Source: Sphingobium indicum B90A (GTDB taxonomy: Bacteria; Pseudomonadota; Alphaproteobacteria; Sphingomonadales; Sphingomonadaceae). Taken from it: DNA of 64,000 nt. A program made the translations under genes and the position numbers. The stretch spans positions 50,001 to 114,000 of the forward strand of contig NZ_CP013071.1 in NCBI RefSeq assembly GCF_000264945.2. Reading direction: 5' to 3'. Of the stretch, positions 9,889-18,419 are shown piece after piece. The notes under the pieces were generated by a model. It was not told the origin of the DNA and ran no database searches. It saw only the letters and a list, made by a program, of their open reading frames with translations. Position 1 is the stretch's first letter. Each line of letters opens with the position of its first letter.

Positions 9889-10218
9889 TTAACGGCCGCC
9901 CGCGCTCGGCGCGGCGCCAGGGGCGGGGGCATAGTTTTTCGCCAGATAGGCGGTGATCGTCTTGATCTCCTCCGGCGAGACCTCCGCCCCGCGATCGGCC
10001 ATGCCCTGCACGGTCGCCGCCCATTCCGCCTCGCTCCGCCGCTTCTGGAACACCTGCCCGGTCGTGTGGCAGAAGCCGCAGCGTTCATTGATCAGGTCCA
10101 GGCCGGGGCCGGGCGGCGGGGTCGCCGCGGCTACGGTGGCGGGCGCCTGCTGGGCCATCGCCCCCGCCCCGATCAGGGGCAGGGCAAGGGCCATGATCGT
10201 CAATCCGACTTTATGCAT
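9889..10218 (-). CDS. Small periplasmic cytochrome c
   Basis: A 109-residue protein with a signal peptide (LTIMALALPLIGAGAMAQ) and one haem c motif, CGFCH, at about residues 47-51. The C-terminal helix region (EIKTITAYLAKNYAP) is typical of class I cytochromes c. It lies 9 bases downstream of the PQQ-dehydrogenase gene on the same strand, so it is most likely the electron acceptor of that enzyme. The C-terminus ends in an Ala/Pro/Gly tail. Confidence 0.88.
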   Translation of the reverse strand: MHKVGLTIMALALPLIGAGAMAQQAPATVAAATPPPGPGLDLINERCGFCHTTGQVFQKRRSEAEWAATVQGMADRGAEVSPEEIKTITAYLAKNYAPAPGAAPSAGGR

Positions 10219-10227
10219 GTCATGTCC

Positions 10228-12153
10228 TCAAGGAAGCGCATAGGCCACCACCGCGTCGCTGGTGGCCGGTGAAAAGGCGAAGCCCCCCGTCGCCACGACG
10301 GCGACCATCTGCCGTTTCCCCGCGGCATAGGTCATCGGCGTCCCATAGCTGGAACCGGGCAGTTCCGCCGTCCAGAGCAGCTTGCCCGTCTTCGTTTCGA
10401 AGGCGCGGAAGCGCTGGTCCTTGGTCGCGCCGATGAAGGTCAGCCCGCCCGATGTCGTGAACGGCCCGCCCGCGCTGGTGATGCCCGCATCCTTGAGCGC
10501 GGGATGGCCGGTGTCGCCCAGGGGGCGGCGCCACGCCACCGCGCCCTTGACGACATCCACGGCCACCAGCTCGCCCCATGGCGGCTTGTGACAGGGGAAG
10601 CCGGTCTCCATGTCCGCGAAATAGGCGTAGCCGCCCTTCATGCCCCAGCTTCCGTCGGGCTGCTGCTCCAACTGCTGGGGGCTGGCGAGTTCGTTGAGGT
10701 TGATGACGTAAAGCCCCAGATCGGGGTCGAACGCGCCCCCGCCCCAGTCCGCGCCGCCCAGGCTGCCGGGGAAGAAGTTGATCGCGCTGTCGGCGCGCAG
10801 CGGCTGGAACGGCTTGCTGGGGGTGATGTTCAGCTTCTTGACCAGCGCCTCGCACCGGGCCTTCAGCTCCGGCGTGACGTCCAATATGTCGTCGGCATCG
10901 TAGGACAGGCGGGTCAGCGGCGGCGGCGCGACGGGCATGGGCTGGGTCGGCCAGGGCTGCTCGCCCGGCACGTCGGTCTCCGTCGGCACCGGCACTTCGC
11001 GCACGTCGAACAGCGGCTTGCCGGTCACGCGGTCCAGGATGAACATGATCGCCGTCTTGTTCATCGCCACCAGCGCCGGCGTGACCCGCCCGCCGCGTTT
11101 GATGTCGACCAGCGTCAGCGTCGGCAGGTCGAGATCCCAGATGTCGTGGTGCACGGTCTGGAAATGCCAGAGATATTTGCCGGTCGCCGCGTCCACCGCG
11201 ACCACGGAGTTGGAATAGAGATTGGCGCCCTTGCGGTCCGCGCCCCACCTGTCGAAGGTCGGCGCGCCGACGGGCAGATAGGCGATGCCGCGCTTTTCAT
11301 CGACCTGCACGAAGGTCCAGACATTGGTGCCCGACCGCGCCTTCGCGCTGTCCCCCTCCCAGGTCTCCGACCCCTTCTCCCCCGCCTGCGGGATGGTGTG
11401 GAAGGTCCAGACCAGCTTGCCGGTGCGCGCGTCCCAGGCGCGCACGTCGCCCGCCGCGCCCTTGACCGGCATTTCCTGCACCCGCGATCCGGTGATGACC
11501 AGATCCTTGTAGATGGCGGGCGGGCTGCTCATGCCCAGCGGCGCGGCGCGCAGGCCGTTCATCACCTCGGGCGTCTTCATGTTGACGATTCCCGCCTCCC
11601 CGAAGGCGGCGGCGGGCTGGCCGGTCGCGGCGTCGAGCGCGATCAGCTTGCCCGACCGCGTGCCGAAGAAGATGCGCGCCCCGTTCCCCCTGGCTCCGGG
11701 CCAATAGGCGACGCCGCGGGTCGAGGGCTGGTCCTTGTTCGCCAGCGTATAGGCCCAGCGTTCCTTCCCCGTCGCGGCGTCCAGCGCGACGACGCGATTA
11801 TAGGGCGTGGCGAGATACATGACGCCGTCGACCACCAACGGGGTCGCTTCCGACGCCGAAAACCCCGTGGCGAACTTGGCGCGCATGCCGTCGGGCATCG
11901 GCCCCGTATCCGCTGTCACGCCGGGCGGGCGCATATGATATACCCAGGCCTGCCGCAGCGTGGATACGTTGGCGGTGGTGATCTGCCTGAGCGGCGAATG
12001 GCGCGCGCCGCCGGGATCGCGGCCATAGGCGGCCCAGTCGGCGTCGGCGGACGGCGCCGCCCCGGCCGCGCCGCCCAGGGCGCTGGCGGCAACGGAAATC
12101 ATGGAGGCCAATGCGATGGACCGGCGGAACGAAGATGCGATTTTCAACGACAT
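10228..12153 (-). CDS. PQQ-dependent dehydrogenase (quinoprotein, glucose-DH-like)
   Basis: A 641-residue protein with a signal peptide and an eight-bladed propeller with the repeated W-type blades (e.g. LDAATGKERWAYTL, WDARTGKLVWTFH, VDAATGKYLWHF). The last blades, FRAFETKTGKLLWTAELPG followed by GTPMTYAAGKRQ, match the soluble quinoprotein glucose/alcohol dehydrogenase family. It should oxidise an alcohol in the periplasm using pyrroloquinoline quinone. No CxxCH motif is present, so it lacks a fused haem domain and depends on the adjacent cytochrome c. AGGAGAG precedes the ATG. The gene is divergent from the CoA-transferase gene with an operator-like palindrome between them. The substrate is not predictable. 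Confidence 0.9.
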   Translation of the reverse strand: MSLKIASSFRRSIALASMISVAASALGGAAGAAPSADADWAAYGRDPGGARHSPLRQITTANVSTLRQAWVYHMRPPGVTADTGPMPDGMRAKFATGFSASEATPLVVDGVMYLATPYNRVVALDAATGKERWAYTLANKDQPSTRGVAYWPGARGNGARIFFGTRSGKLIALDAATGQPAAAFGEAGIVNMKTPEVMNGLRAAPLGMSSPPAIYKDLVITGSRVQEMPVKGAAGDVRAWDARTGKLVWTFHTIPQAGEKGSETWEGDSAKARSGTNVWTFVQVDEKRGIAYLPVGAPTFDRWGADRKGANLYSNSVVAVDAATGKYLWHFQTVHHDIWDLDLPTLTLVDIKRGGRVTPALVAMNKTAIMFILDRVTGKPLFDVREVPVPTETDVPGEQPWPTQPMPVAPPPLTRLSYDADDILDVTPELKARCEALVKKLNITPSKPFQPLRADSAINFFPGSLGGADWGGGAFDPDLGLYVINLNELASPQQLEQQPDGSWGMKGGYAYFADMETGFPCHKPPWGELVAVDVVKGAVAWRRPLGDTGHPALKDAGITSAGGPFTTSGGLTFIGATKDQRFRAFETKTGKLLWTAELPGSSYGTPMTYAAGKRQMVAVVATGGFAFSPATSDAVVAYALP

Positions 12154-12234
12154 GCCTCTCCTGAAGGCGGGGGTTGACCTTTGGCCGACAAGCCCGGTTG
12201 TTCTTTTGTCTTAGTAATGCTAGCAGAGGGTTAA

Positions 12235-12251
12235 ATCATATACAATATGAT
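12235..12251. promoter_or_regulatory. Putative GntR/FCD operator between PQQ-DH and CoA-transferase genes
   Basis: ATCATATA-C-AATATGAT, 7 of 8 arm positions symmetric. It lies 82 bases from the PQQ-dehydrogenase start and 52 from the CoA-transferase start, so one site could control both divergent operons. Confidence 0.75.
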
Positions 12252-12302
12252 CTGCACGGGAAAATCTGCGCCTTTCGGAACGGCGCGTGTGGGAGAAGGA
12301 AT

Positions 12303-13490
12303 ATGGCGACGCTGCCGTTGGCCGGCATAAGGGTACTCGACATTTCTCAGGTCATGGCAGGCCCGTTCTGCTGCATGCTGCTGGGCGACATGGGCGCGGA
12401 CGTCATCAAGATCGAACCGCCAAAGACGGGCGATTCGACGCGCCACTCCATGGGATTCCGCCTGAAGGGGGAGGACAGCCCCGGCTTCCTGGCGCTCAAC
12501 CGCAACAAGCGCAGCATCGCCCTCAACCTGAAGGACGACGCCGATCGCGAAGTGCTCTATGCGCTGGTCAAGAGCGCCGACGTGCTGGTGGAAAATGCCC
12601 GCCCCGGCGTCGCGGCGCGGCTGGGCATCGACTATGACACCCTGGCCGCGATCAATCCGCGCCTCGTCTATGCCAGCATTTCCGGCTTCGGCCAGACCGG
12701 CCCTTGGGCACAGCGCCCCGGCTTCGACCTGATCGCGCAGGCCATGTCGGGCATTTTGAGCTCCAACGGCTTTCCCGGCATGGAACCGGCGAAGAACAGC
12801 ATCGCCGTGGCCGACCTGGGCGCGGGCCTGTTTTCGGCCTACGCCATTCTTTCCGCCATCATCGGCCGGGAAAAGAGCGGGCAGGGCCAATATATCGACG
12901 CATCGCTGCTGGAAGCGGCGCTGGGCCTCTCGATCTGGGAAACGACCGAGCTTTGGGGCACGGGCAAGTCGCCCACGCCCATCGGATCGGCCAACCGCAT
13001 GTCCGCCCCCTATCAGGCGGTGCAGGCGTCGGACGGCTGGTTCGTCATCGGCGCGGCGAATCAGGGCCTCTGGCTGACCTTCCTGCAAGTGCTCGGCCGG
13101 CCGGAGCTTCAGGACGATCCGCGCTATTCCACCAACGCCGCCCGCGTGACGAACCGCATCGCCCTGATCGAGGATCTGGCGCCGACCTTCCTCACCCGCA
13201 CGCGGGAGGAATGGATCGACGCCCTGCTGGCGGCGGGCGTCCCCGCCGCGCCGATCCTGGACTATGGCGAGGCGGTCGGCAGCGAGCAGGCCGTCGCCCG
13301 CGACATGGTGATGCAGGTGCCCCATCCGGTGGAGGGCGAGTTCAAGGCGCTCGGCTTCCCGGTCAAGATGCGCGGCACGCCGCAGGAGGTCCGCCTGCCC
13401 CCGCCGCTGCTCGACGAGCATGGCGAGCTGATCCGGCGGGAACTGGCGGAAAGGGGCCTGCTCGCCCCGCAGCGGGAAGCGGCGAAATGA
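12303..13490 (+). CDS. Class III (CaiB/BaiF) CoA-transferase
   Basis: A 395-residue protein with the family's N-terminus (LAGIRVLDISQVMAGPFC, then GADVIKIEPPKTGD) and the catalytic-Asp region AVADLGAGLFSAYA at about residues 166-179. Family members move CoA from a donor such as succinyl-CoA to a carboxylic acid. In this cluster it probably activates the acid made by the alcohol and aldehyde dehydrogenases. The ATG at 12303 follows GGGAGAAGGA. The stop overlaps the start of the enoyl-CoA hydratase gene (ATGA), so the two are translationally coupled. Confidence 0.92.
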   Translation: MATLPLAGIRVLDISQVMAGPFCCMLLGDMGADVIKIEPPKTGDSTRHSMGFRLKGEDSPGFLALNRNKRSIALNLKDDADREVLYALVKSADVLVENARPGVAARLGIDYDTLAAINPRLVYASISGFGQTGPWAQRPGFDLIAQAMSGILSSNGFPGMEPAKNSIAVADLGAGLFSAYAILSAIIGREKSGQGQYIDASLLEAALGLSIWETTELWGTGKSPTPIGSANRMSAPYQAVQASDGWFVIGAANQGLWLTFLQVLGRPELQDDPRYSTNAARVTNRIALIEDLAPTFLTRTREEWIDALLAAGVPAAPILDYGEAVGSEQAVARDMVMQVPHPVEGEFKALGFPVKMRGTPQEVRLPPPLLDEHGELIRRELAERGLLAPQREAAK

Positions 13491-14269
13491 GCGAGGCGCG
13501 CCTTATTTACGAGAAGCGGGGCGACCAGGCCCATATCCGCTTCGACAACCCGGCCGCCCACAATGCGCTGACCGGCGCGATGTGGCACGACCTGCGCGAT
13601 GCGGCGCGGGACATAGCGGCCGACCGCTCCATCCGCGTCGCCGTGTTCCGCGGCGTCGGCGGCAAGGCGTTCATATCCGGCACCGACATCTCCAAATTCG
13701 CGGATTATGAAAGCGGCCGGCAAGGCGTCGATTATGAACGCGACATCGACGAATGCATGGGCGCTCTCGACGCCATACCCTGCACCACCATCGCGGTGGT
13801 GGAGGGGTGGGCCGTGGGCGGCGGCATCAACATCTCCTCCGCCTGCGATTTCCGCATCGCGACGCGGGACGCGCGCTTCGGATCGCCGATCGGTCGCACC
13901 ATCGGCAATTGCCTGTCGGCCGCCAGCGTGGCGCGGATCGGCGCGGCGGTGGGCCTGCAACGGGCGAAGCGCATGGTGCTGCTGGGCGAGATGCTGACGG
14001 CCGAGGAACTGCTCGCCAGCGGCTTCCTGCTGCGGATCGTGGAGCGCGAGACGCTGGATGCGGAGGCCGACGCGCTGGCCCGGCGCGCCGCCGAAAACGC
14101 GCCGCTCACCACCCGCGCCACCAAGGAGACGATCCGGCGCATGACCTTCGGCGCCTTGCCCGATGTCGAGGATCTGATTGCGCAGGTCTATGGCAGCGCC
14201 GATTTCCGGCGGGGCGTGGCCGATTTCCTGGCGCGCACGAAGAAGCTGCCGGACTGGACCGGCGCCTGA
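13487..14269 (+). CDS. Enoyl-CoA hydratase/isomerase family protein
   Basis: A 260-residue crotonase-fold protein. The two oxyanion-hole segments are visible: GGKAFISGTDISKFA at about residues 60-75 and GWAVGGGINISSACDF at about 105-120. Members hydrate, isomerise or cleave acyl-CoA thioesters. The usual hydratase Glu positions are not obvious by eye, so isomerase or hydrolase activity is possible. The start codon overlaps the stop of the CoA-transferase gene in an ATGA, which argues that it acts on that enzyme's CoA ester. Confidence 0.88.
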   Translation: MSEARLIYEKRGDQAHIRFDNPAAHNALTGAMWHDLRDAARDIAADRSIRVAVFRGVGGKAFISGTDISKFADYESGRQGVDYERDIDECMGALDAIPCTTIAVVEGWAVGGGINISSACDFRIATRDARFGSPIGRTIGNCLSAASVARIGAAVGLQRAKRMVLLGEMLTAEELLASGFLLRIVERETLDAEADALARRAAENAPLTTRATKETIRRMTFGALPDVEDLIAQVYGSADFRRGVADFLARTKKLPDWTGA

Positions 14270-14270
14270 C

Positions 14271-14299
14271 GCGGAACGGGGGGGGGGGGGCGGTTCCGC
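14271..14299. terminator. Hairpin with a run of 13 G between convergent genes
   Basis: GCGGAAC and GTTCCGC form a seven-base stem around a loop that contains thirteen consecutive G (14278-14290). It lies two bases after the hydratase stop and 12 before the convergent cytochrome gene's stop. Terminator function is plausible; the G-run is unusual in itself. Confidence 0.45.
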
Positions 14300-14310
14300 C
14301 GCCCCGCCCC

Positions 14311-14787
14311 TTATTTACCGCATTTGCATTCCGGCCCCGCCTTGGCCGGTTCGGGCCTTTGCGCCACGATCCTGACATTGGGCATCAGCGCCGCATTGGG
14401 CGGCAGCGCCAGGTCGCCGGCGGGAAAGCCGTTGGCTTCGAACATATAGGCTTCGATGTCCGCGACCTTCCGCCCGCCCAGGCTGCCCGGCGCGTTGAGC
14501 GGCATGGTCGTCTGGATGCGCGCGAACAGGTCGCCCGCCGAGGTGTTGTTCCAGTTGTTGAGGAATGTCGGCCCGACCAGCGCGGGCGCGACGTCGATCC
14601 CGGCCAGCGTGTCGCCATGACAGGCGGCGCAATTTTCCGCATAGGCGGCCTTGCCGCGCTCCGCCTGATCCTTGGTGTAGACCCCGGTCCAGACGTGGCG
14701 TTCCGGCGCCTGCGCGCGCGTCACGACCGCCCCGCCCGCCAGCAGCAGCGCGCCCGCCAGCCAATATCCCCGCGTCACCTTGCCCAT
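14311..14787 (-). CDS. Periplasmic cytochrome c, last gene of the seven-gene operon
   Basis: A 158-residue protein with a signal peptide (WLAGALLLAGGAVVTRAQA) and a haem c motif CAACH. A C-terminal extension ends in CKCGK, two extra cysteines not part of a haem motif. The ATG at 14787 has AGGAG 7 bases upstream. It follows the second PQQ-dehydrogenase gene by 16 bases, so it is the probable electron acceptor for it. The fold around PALVGPTFLNNW and TTMPLNAPGSL resembles cytochromes paired with quinoprotein dehydrogenases. Confidence 0.88.
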   Translation of the reverse strand: MGKVTRGYWLAGALLLAGGAVVTRAQAPERHVWTGVYTKDQAERGKAAYAENCAACHGDTLAGIDVAPALVGPTFLNNWNNTSAGDLFARIQTTMPLNAPGSLGGRKVADIEAYMFEANGFPAGDLALPPNAALMPNVRIVAQRPEPAKAGPECKCGK

Positions 14788-14803
14788 CAAGCCACTCCTG
14801 CCA

Positions 14804-16873
14804 TTAAGCCACTCCGGGAAGTCGGAACGCCACCAGTTCGGCGCTGTAATTGCCGCCGCCGATGGCGACGACGATATATTGGCGGTTGTTCAGCATATAG
14901 GTCATGGGCGATCCGCTCTGCGGCGCGGGCATGTAGACCGCGCCCTTCTCCTCGCCCGTGGCCTTGTCATAGGCGCGCAGCATCGCGCCCCTGATGCCAT
15001 ATTCATTGGTGTAGAAGCCCGCCTCGCCGCAGATCACCAGGCTCTTGGTGCAGAGCGGCCCCAGATTCCCCGCCCGGCCGGTGCGGGGAATCTTCAGTCC
15101 CTTGAGCGCCGGATGGTTGCGGACATTGTCCGGCGTCTCGCCATGGGCGACCTGCCATTTGAGGTCGCCCTTGCTGAGGTCGATGGCGGTGATGCGGCCA
15201 TAGGGGGGCTTGAGCAGCGGCAGGCCCTGCACGGTCAGGAAGCCGGGCGGCGGGCCGGAGCCGGGCTTCGCCGCCGGGGGCCGCATGAAGGGCGTCGGCG
15301 CCGCCGCGCCCATCGCCACCTGCGGCCGCACTTCGGACCCGGCAATGCCGTGCACATGCGGAAATTCGGAGACGCTGGGGTCGTCGTTCGGGATGATGCC
15401 GATCACCGACGGCTGGGTCTTCGAATAGACGAAGACGGTATGGCTTTCCGGGTCGTAGCAGCCGCCCGGCCAGTTGGTGCCGCCCTGGATGCCCGGAACG
15501 GAGATGGTGCCCCAGCGGCCGGGCTTGCTGACCACGGGCGGCGTGTAGAGCGGCCCGATCTTGTACTGCTTCACCAGCTCCACCGCCTGCTTGCGCAGTT
15601 CCGGCGTGAAGTCGATGAGGTCGTCCATGCCGATGCCCTGCACGTCATAGGCGGGCGGCTTGGTCGGAAAGGGCTGGGTCTTGGCATACCATTCGCCCGG
15701 CACGTCGCCCGCCTCCACCGGCCGCTCGACAATGGGCCAGATCGGCTGGCCGTTGGTGCGGTCCAGCACATAGAGGAAGCATTGCTTGGTCGGCTGGGCC
15801 AGCGCCTTCACCGTCCTGCCGTTCACCGGAATGTCGCACAGGATCGGCGCGCAGGGAATATCGCGGTCCCACAGGCCATGATGGACAAGCTGGTAATGCC
15901 AGCGCCGCACGCCCGTCTCCAGGTCCAGCGCGACCAGCGATTCCCCGAACAGCGCATTGCCGCGGCGGAACATGCCCATCTCGTCGCCGGTGGGCAGTTC
16001 CACCGGCACATAGACCAGCCCCAGTTCCTCGTCGGCGGACATTTCCGCCCAGACGCCGCCATTGCCGGCTTCGTCGGCATCGCCGTTCAGCCAGCTGTCA
16101 TAGCCATATTCGCCCTTTTTGGGGATGGTGTGGAATATCCACTTGCGCTTGCCGGTGCGCACGTCGAAGCCGCGCACATAGCCCTTCACATTCTTGCGCA
16201 CCGCCGGCACGTCGCCCGCCGTATGCGCCGCGCCCACCACCACCGTGTCGCGGGCGACGAGCGGCGTCGCGTGCAGCCCGACATCGGCGGTTTCCGGGTC
16301 CAGTTCCTGGTCGAAATCCTTTTTCAGGTCGACCACGCCGTTCACGCCGAAGGCCGGATCGGGAATGCCGGTCGCCGCGTCCAGCGACACAAGCTGATAG
16401 CCGATGGTCACGAACAGGATGCGTTCCTGCTTGCCGTCGGTCCAGTAGGAACAGCCATGGCCCGAAAGCTGGCGCGGCGAATTGAGCGCGCGCTGCCCCT
16501 CATCCTTGCGGAACATCCAGAGCAGTTCGCCGGTCGCCGCGTCGACGGCCACGCAGTCGCGCCGCGACCCGGCGGTCAGGAACAGCCGCCCCTTGACCAG
16601 CAACGGCGTCGGTTCGAACTGATATTCCTTGCGCGCCCCCAATATGTCGGTCTTGAAACTCCACGCGACCTGAAGGTCGCTGAAATTGTCGGCGTTGATC
16701 TGGTCGAGCGGCGAGTAGCGCGTATTGGCCTGGTCGGCCGCATAATGGCGCCATTCGGTGTCCGGCCCGCCGGGCTGTTCCTGCGCCATGGCGCGCCGCA
16801 CCGGGGCCGTGCCGATGGTCGCGGCGACGGCGACCGTCCCGCCCAACAGCCTGCGTCGGGTCATCTTCAACAT
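14804..16873 (-). CDS. PQQ-dependent dehydrogenase, second copy, probable Tat substrate
   Basis: A 689-residue quinoprotein. The N-terminus MTRRRLLGGTVAVAATIG has a twin-arginine and a hydrophobic stretch, suggesting Tat export, unlike the first PQQ enzyme at 10228, whose leader looks Sec-type. Propeller blades are visible (VDAATGELLWMFRK, FDVRTGKRKWIFHT, LDLETGVRRWHYQL) and the C-terminal SPMTYMLNNRQYIVVAIGGG fits the glucose-dehydrogenase-like group. It carries no haem motif. It should oxidise an alcohol in the periplasm and pass electrons to the cytochrome encoded 16 bases downstream. The start could be 16873 or the ATG at 16864. Confidence 0.9.
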   Translation of the reverse strand: MLKMTRRRLLGGTVAVAATIGTAPVRRAMAQEQPGGPDTEWRHYAADQANTRYSPLDQINADNFSDLQVAWSFKTDILGARKEYQFEPTPLLVKGRLFLTAGSRRDCVAVDAATGELLWMFRKDEGQRALNSPRQLSGHGCSYWTDGKQERILFVTIGYQLVSLDAATGIPDPAFGVNGVVDLKKDFDQELDPETADVGLHATPLVARDTVVVGAAHTAGDVPAVRKNVKGYVRGFDVRTGKRKWIFHTIPKKGEYGYDSWLNGDADEAGNGGVWAEMSADEELGLVYVPVELPTGDEMGMFRRGNALFGESLVALDLETGVRRWHYQLVHHGLWDRDIPCAPILCDIPVNGRTVKALAQPTKQCFLYVLDRTNGQPIWPIVERPVEAGDVPGEWYAKTQPFPTKPPAYDVQGIGMDDLIDFTPELRKQAVELVKQYKIGPLYTPPVVSKPGRWGTISVPGIQGGTNWPGGCYDPESHTVFVYSKTQPSVIGIIPNDDPSVSEFPHVHGIAGSEVRPQVAMGAAAPTPFMRPPAAKPGSGPPPGFLTVQGLPLLKPPYGRITAIDLSKGDLKWQVAHGETPDNVRNHPALKGLKIPRTGRAGNLGPLCTKSLVICGEAGFYTNEYGIRGAMLRAYDKATGEEKGAVYMPAPQSGSPMTYMLNNRQYIVVAIGGGNYSAELVAFRLPGVA

Positions 16874-16914
16874 CGCGCTTTAGGCCCCTTCCCTCTCTCT
16901 TTCCCGGCTGCGGC

Positions 16915-18399
16915 TTACCAGCTCACCGCGATATATTTGGCTTCGCAATATTCCAGCAGGCCGTGATGCCCGCCCTCGCGCCCCAGGCCGCTCTGCTTGA
17001 CGCCGCCGAAGGGCGCGGCGGCGTCCGACACCAGGCCGCGATTGACCGCCACCATGCCCGCCTCGATCCGCTCCGCCAGTTGCAGCCCGCGCTTGAGGTC
17101 GGCGGTATAGACATAGGCGGCCAGGCCATATTCGGTCGCATTGGCCAGCGCCACCGCCTCCGCCGGATCGTCGAACGGGATCACCGCCGCGACCGGGCCG
17201 AACACCTCCGTCGTCAATATCTCCGACCCCGGCTGGACGTTCGCGATCACCGAGGGCGGGTAGAAGAAGCCCGCGCCCTCCGGCGTCCTGCCGCCCAGCC
17301 TGACCTCCGCGCCGCGGCCGACCGCGTCCGCCACCAGATGCTCGATCTTGTCGATCGCCTGCCGGTTGATCATCGCGCCGCACTGGGTCGCGCTTTCCGT
17401 GCCGGGGCCCATCTTCATCGCGCCCATGCGCTCCGCCAGCTTCGCGACGAAGGCGTCATGGATGCCGCGCTGGACGTAGAAGCGGTTGGCCGCCGTGCAC
17501 GCCTCCCCCGCATTGCGCATCTTGGCGACCATCGCGCCCTCGATCGCCTCGTCGATGTCGGCATCGTCCAGCACCAGGAACGGCGCGTTGCCGCCCAGTT
17601 CCATGGACGAGCTGATGACCTGGTCCGCCGCCTGGCGCAACAGGATGCGGCCGACCTCGGTCGATCCGGTGAAGGACAGCTTGCGCACGCGCGGGTCGTG
17701 CAGGATGCCGCTGCACAGCGGGCCCGGATCGCTGCTGTTGACGACATTGACCACGCCCGCCGGCACGCCCGCCCGGCGCATGATCTCCGCCACGGCGAGC
17801 GCCGTCAGCGGCGTTTCCTCGGCCGGTTTCAGGATGCAGGTGCAGCCCGCCGCCAGCGCCGGGGCGATCTTGCGCGTCGCCATCGCCGCCGGGAAGTTCC
17901 AGGGCGTGATCAGCAGGGCGATGCCGATGGGCTGATATTGCACCATGATGCGGTTGGCGCCGGACGGCGAGACGGCCAGTTCCCCGTTGATGCGCACCGC
18001 TTCCTCCGCATACCAGCGGAAGAATTCGGCGGCATAGGCCACCTCCCCCCGCGCATCGGGCAGCGCCTTGCCATTTTCCAGCGATATGAGCTGCGCCAGC
18101 CATTCCTGCTCCGCCATCATCGCATGGAAGCAGGCGAGCAATATGTCGGCGCGCCTGCGCGGCGGGGTCGCGGCCCAGTCCGCGGCGGCCGCGGCGGCGG
18201 CGTCCACGGCGGCGATGCCCTCGGCCGGACTGGCGTCGGCGACGGAGGTCAGCACCGTCTCCGTCGCGGGGTTGAGGATGTCGATGCGCCTGCCGCTGGC
18301 GGCGGGCACCCACGCCTCCCCGATCAGCAGGTCGGTCGGAATGGCGAAGGGGCCGGCATGGCCGTCGGTCGTCGTGCAGCTATAGCTTTGCGTCGTCAT
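16915..18399 (-). CDS. NAD(P)-dependent aldehyde dehydrogenase
   Basis: A 494-residue enzyme of the succinate-semialdehyde dehydrogenase-like group. Visible landmarks are the cofactor motif ITPWNFPAAMATRKIAPALA, the KPAEETPLTALA segment, SFTGSTEVGR, the catalytic Glu in MELGGNAPFLV and the catalytic Cys in GEACTAANRF. It would oxidise an aldehyde, made by the alcohol dehydrogenases of this operon, to a carboxylic acid in the cytoplasm. It lies 20 bases downstream of the iron-containing alcohol dehydrogenase gene. The true aldehyde is not determined. Confidence 0.92.
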   Translation of the reverse strand: MTTQSYSCTTTDGHAGPFAIPTDLLIGEAWVPAASGRRIDILNPATETVLTSVADASPAEGIAAVDAAAAAAADWAATPPRRRADILLACFHAMMAEQEWLAQLISLENGKALPDARGEVAYAAEFFRWYAEEAVRINGELAVSPSGANRIMVQYQPIGIALLITPWNFPAAMATRKIAPALAAGCTCILKPAEETPLTALAVAEIMRRAGVPAGVVNVVNSSDPGPLCSGILHDPRVRKLSFTGSTEVGRILLRQAADQVISSSMELGGNAPFLVLDDADIDEAIEGAMVAKMRNAGEACTAANRFYVQRGIHDAFVAKLAERMGAMKMGPGTESATQCGAMINRQAIDKIEHLVADAVGRGAEVRLGGRTPEGAGFFYPPSVIANVQPGSEILTTEVFGPVAAVIPFDDPAEAVALANATEYGLAAYVYTADLKRGLQLAERIEAGMVAVNRGLVSDAAAPFGGVKQSGLGREGGHHGLLEYCEAKYIAVSW

Positions 18400-18419
18400 G
18401 GGAAACCTTGTTCGAGAAG

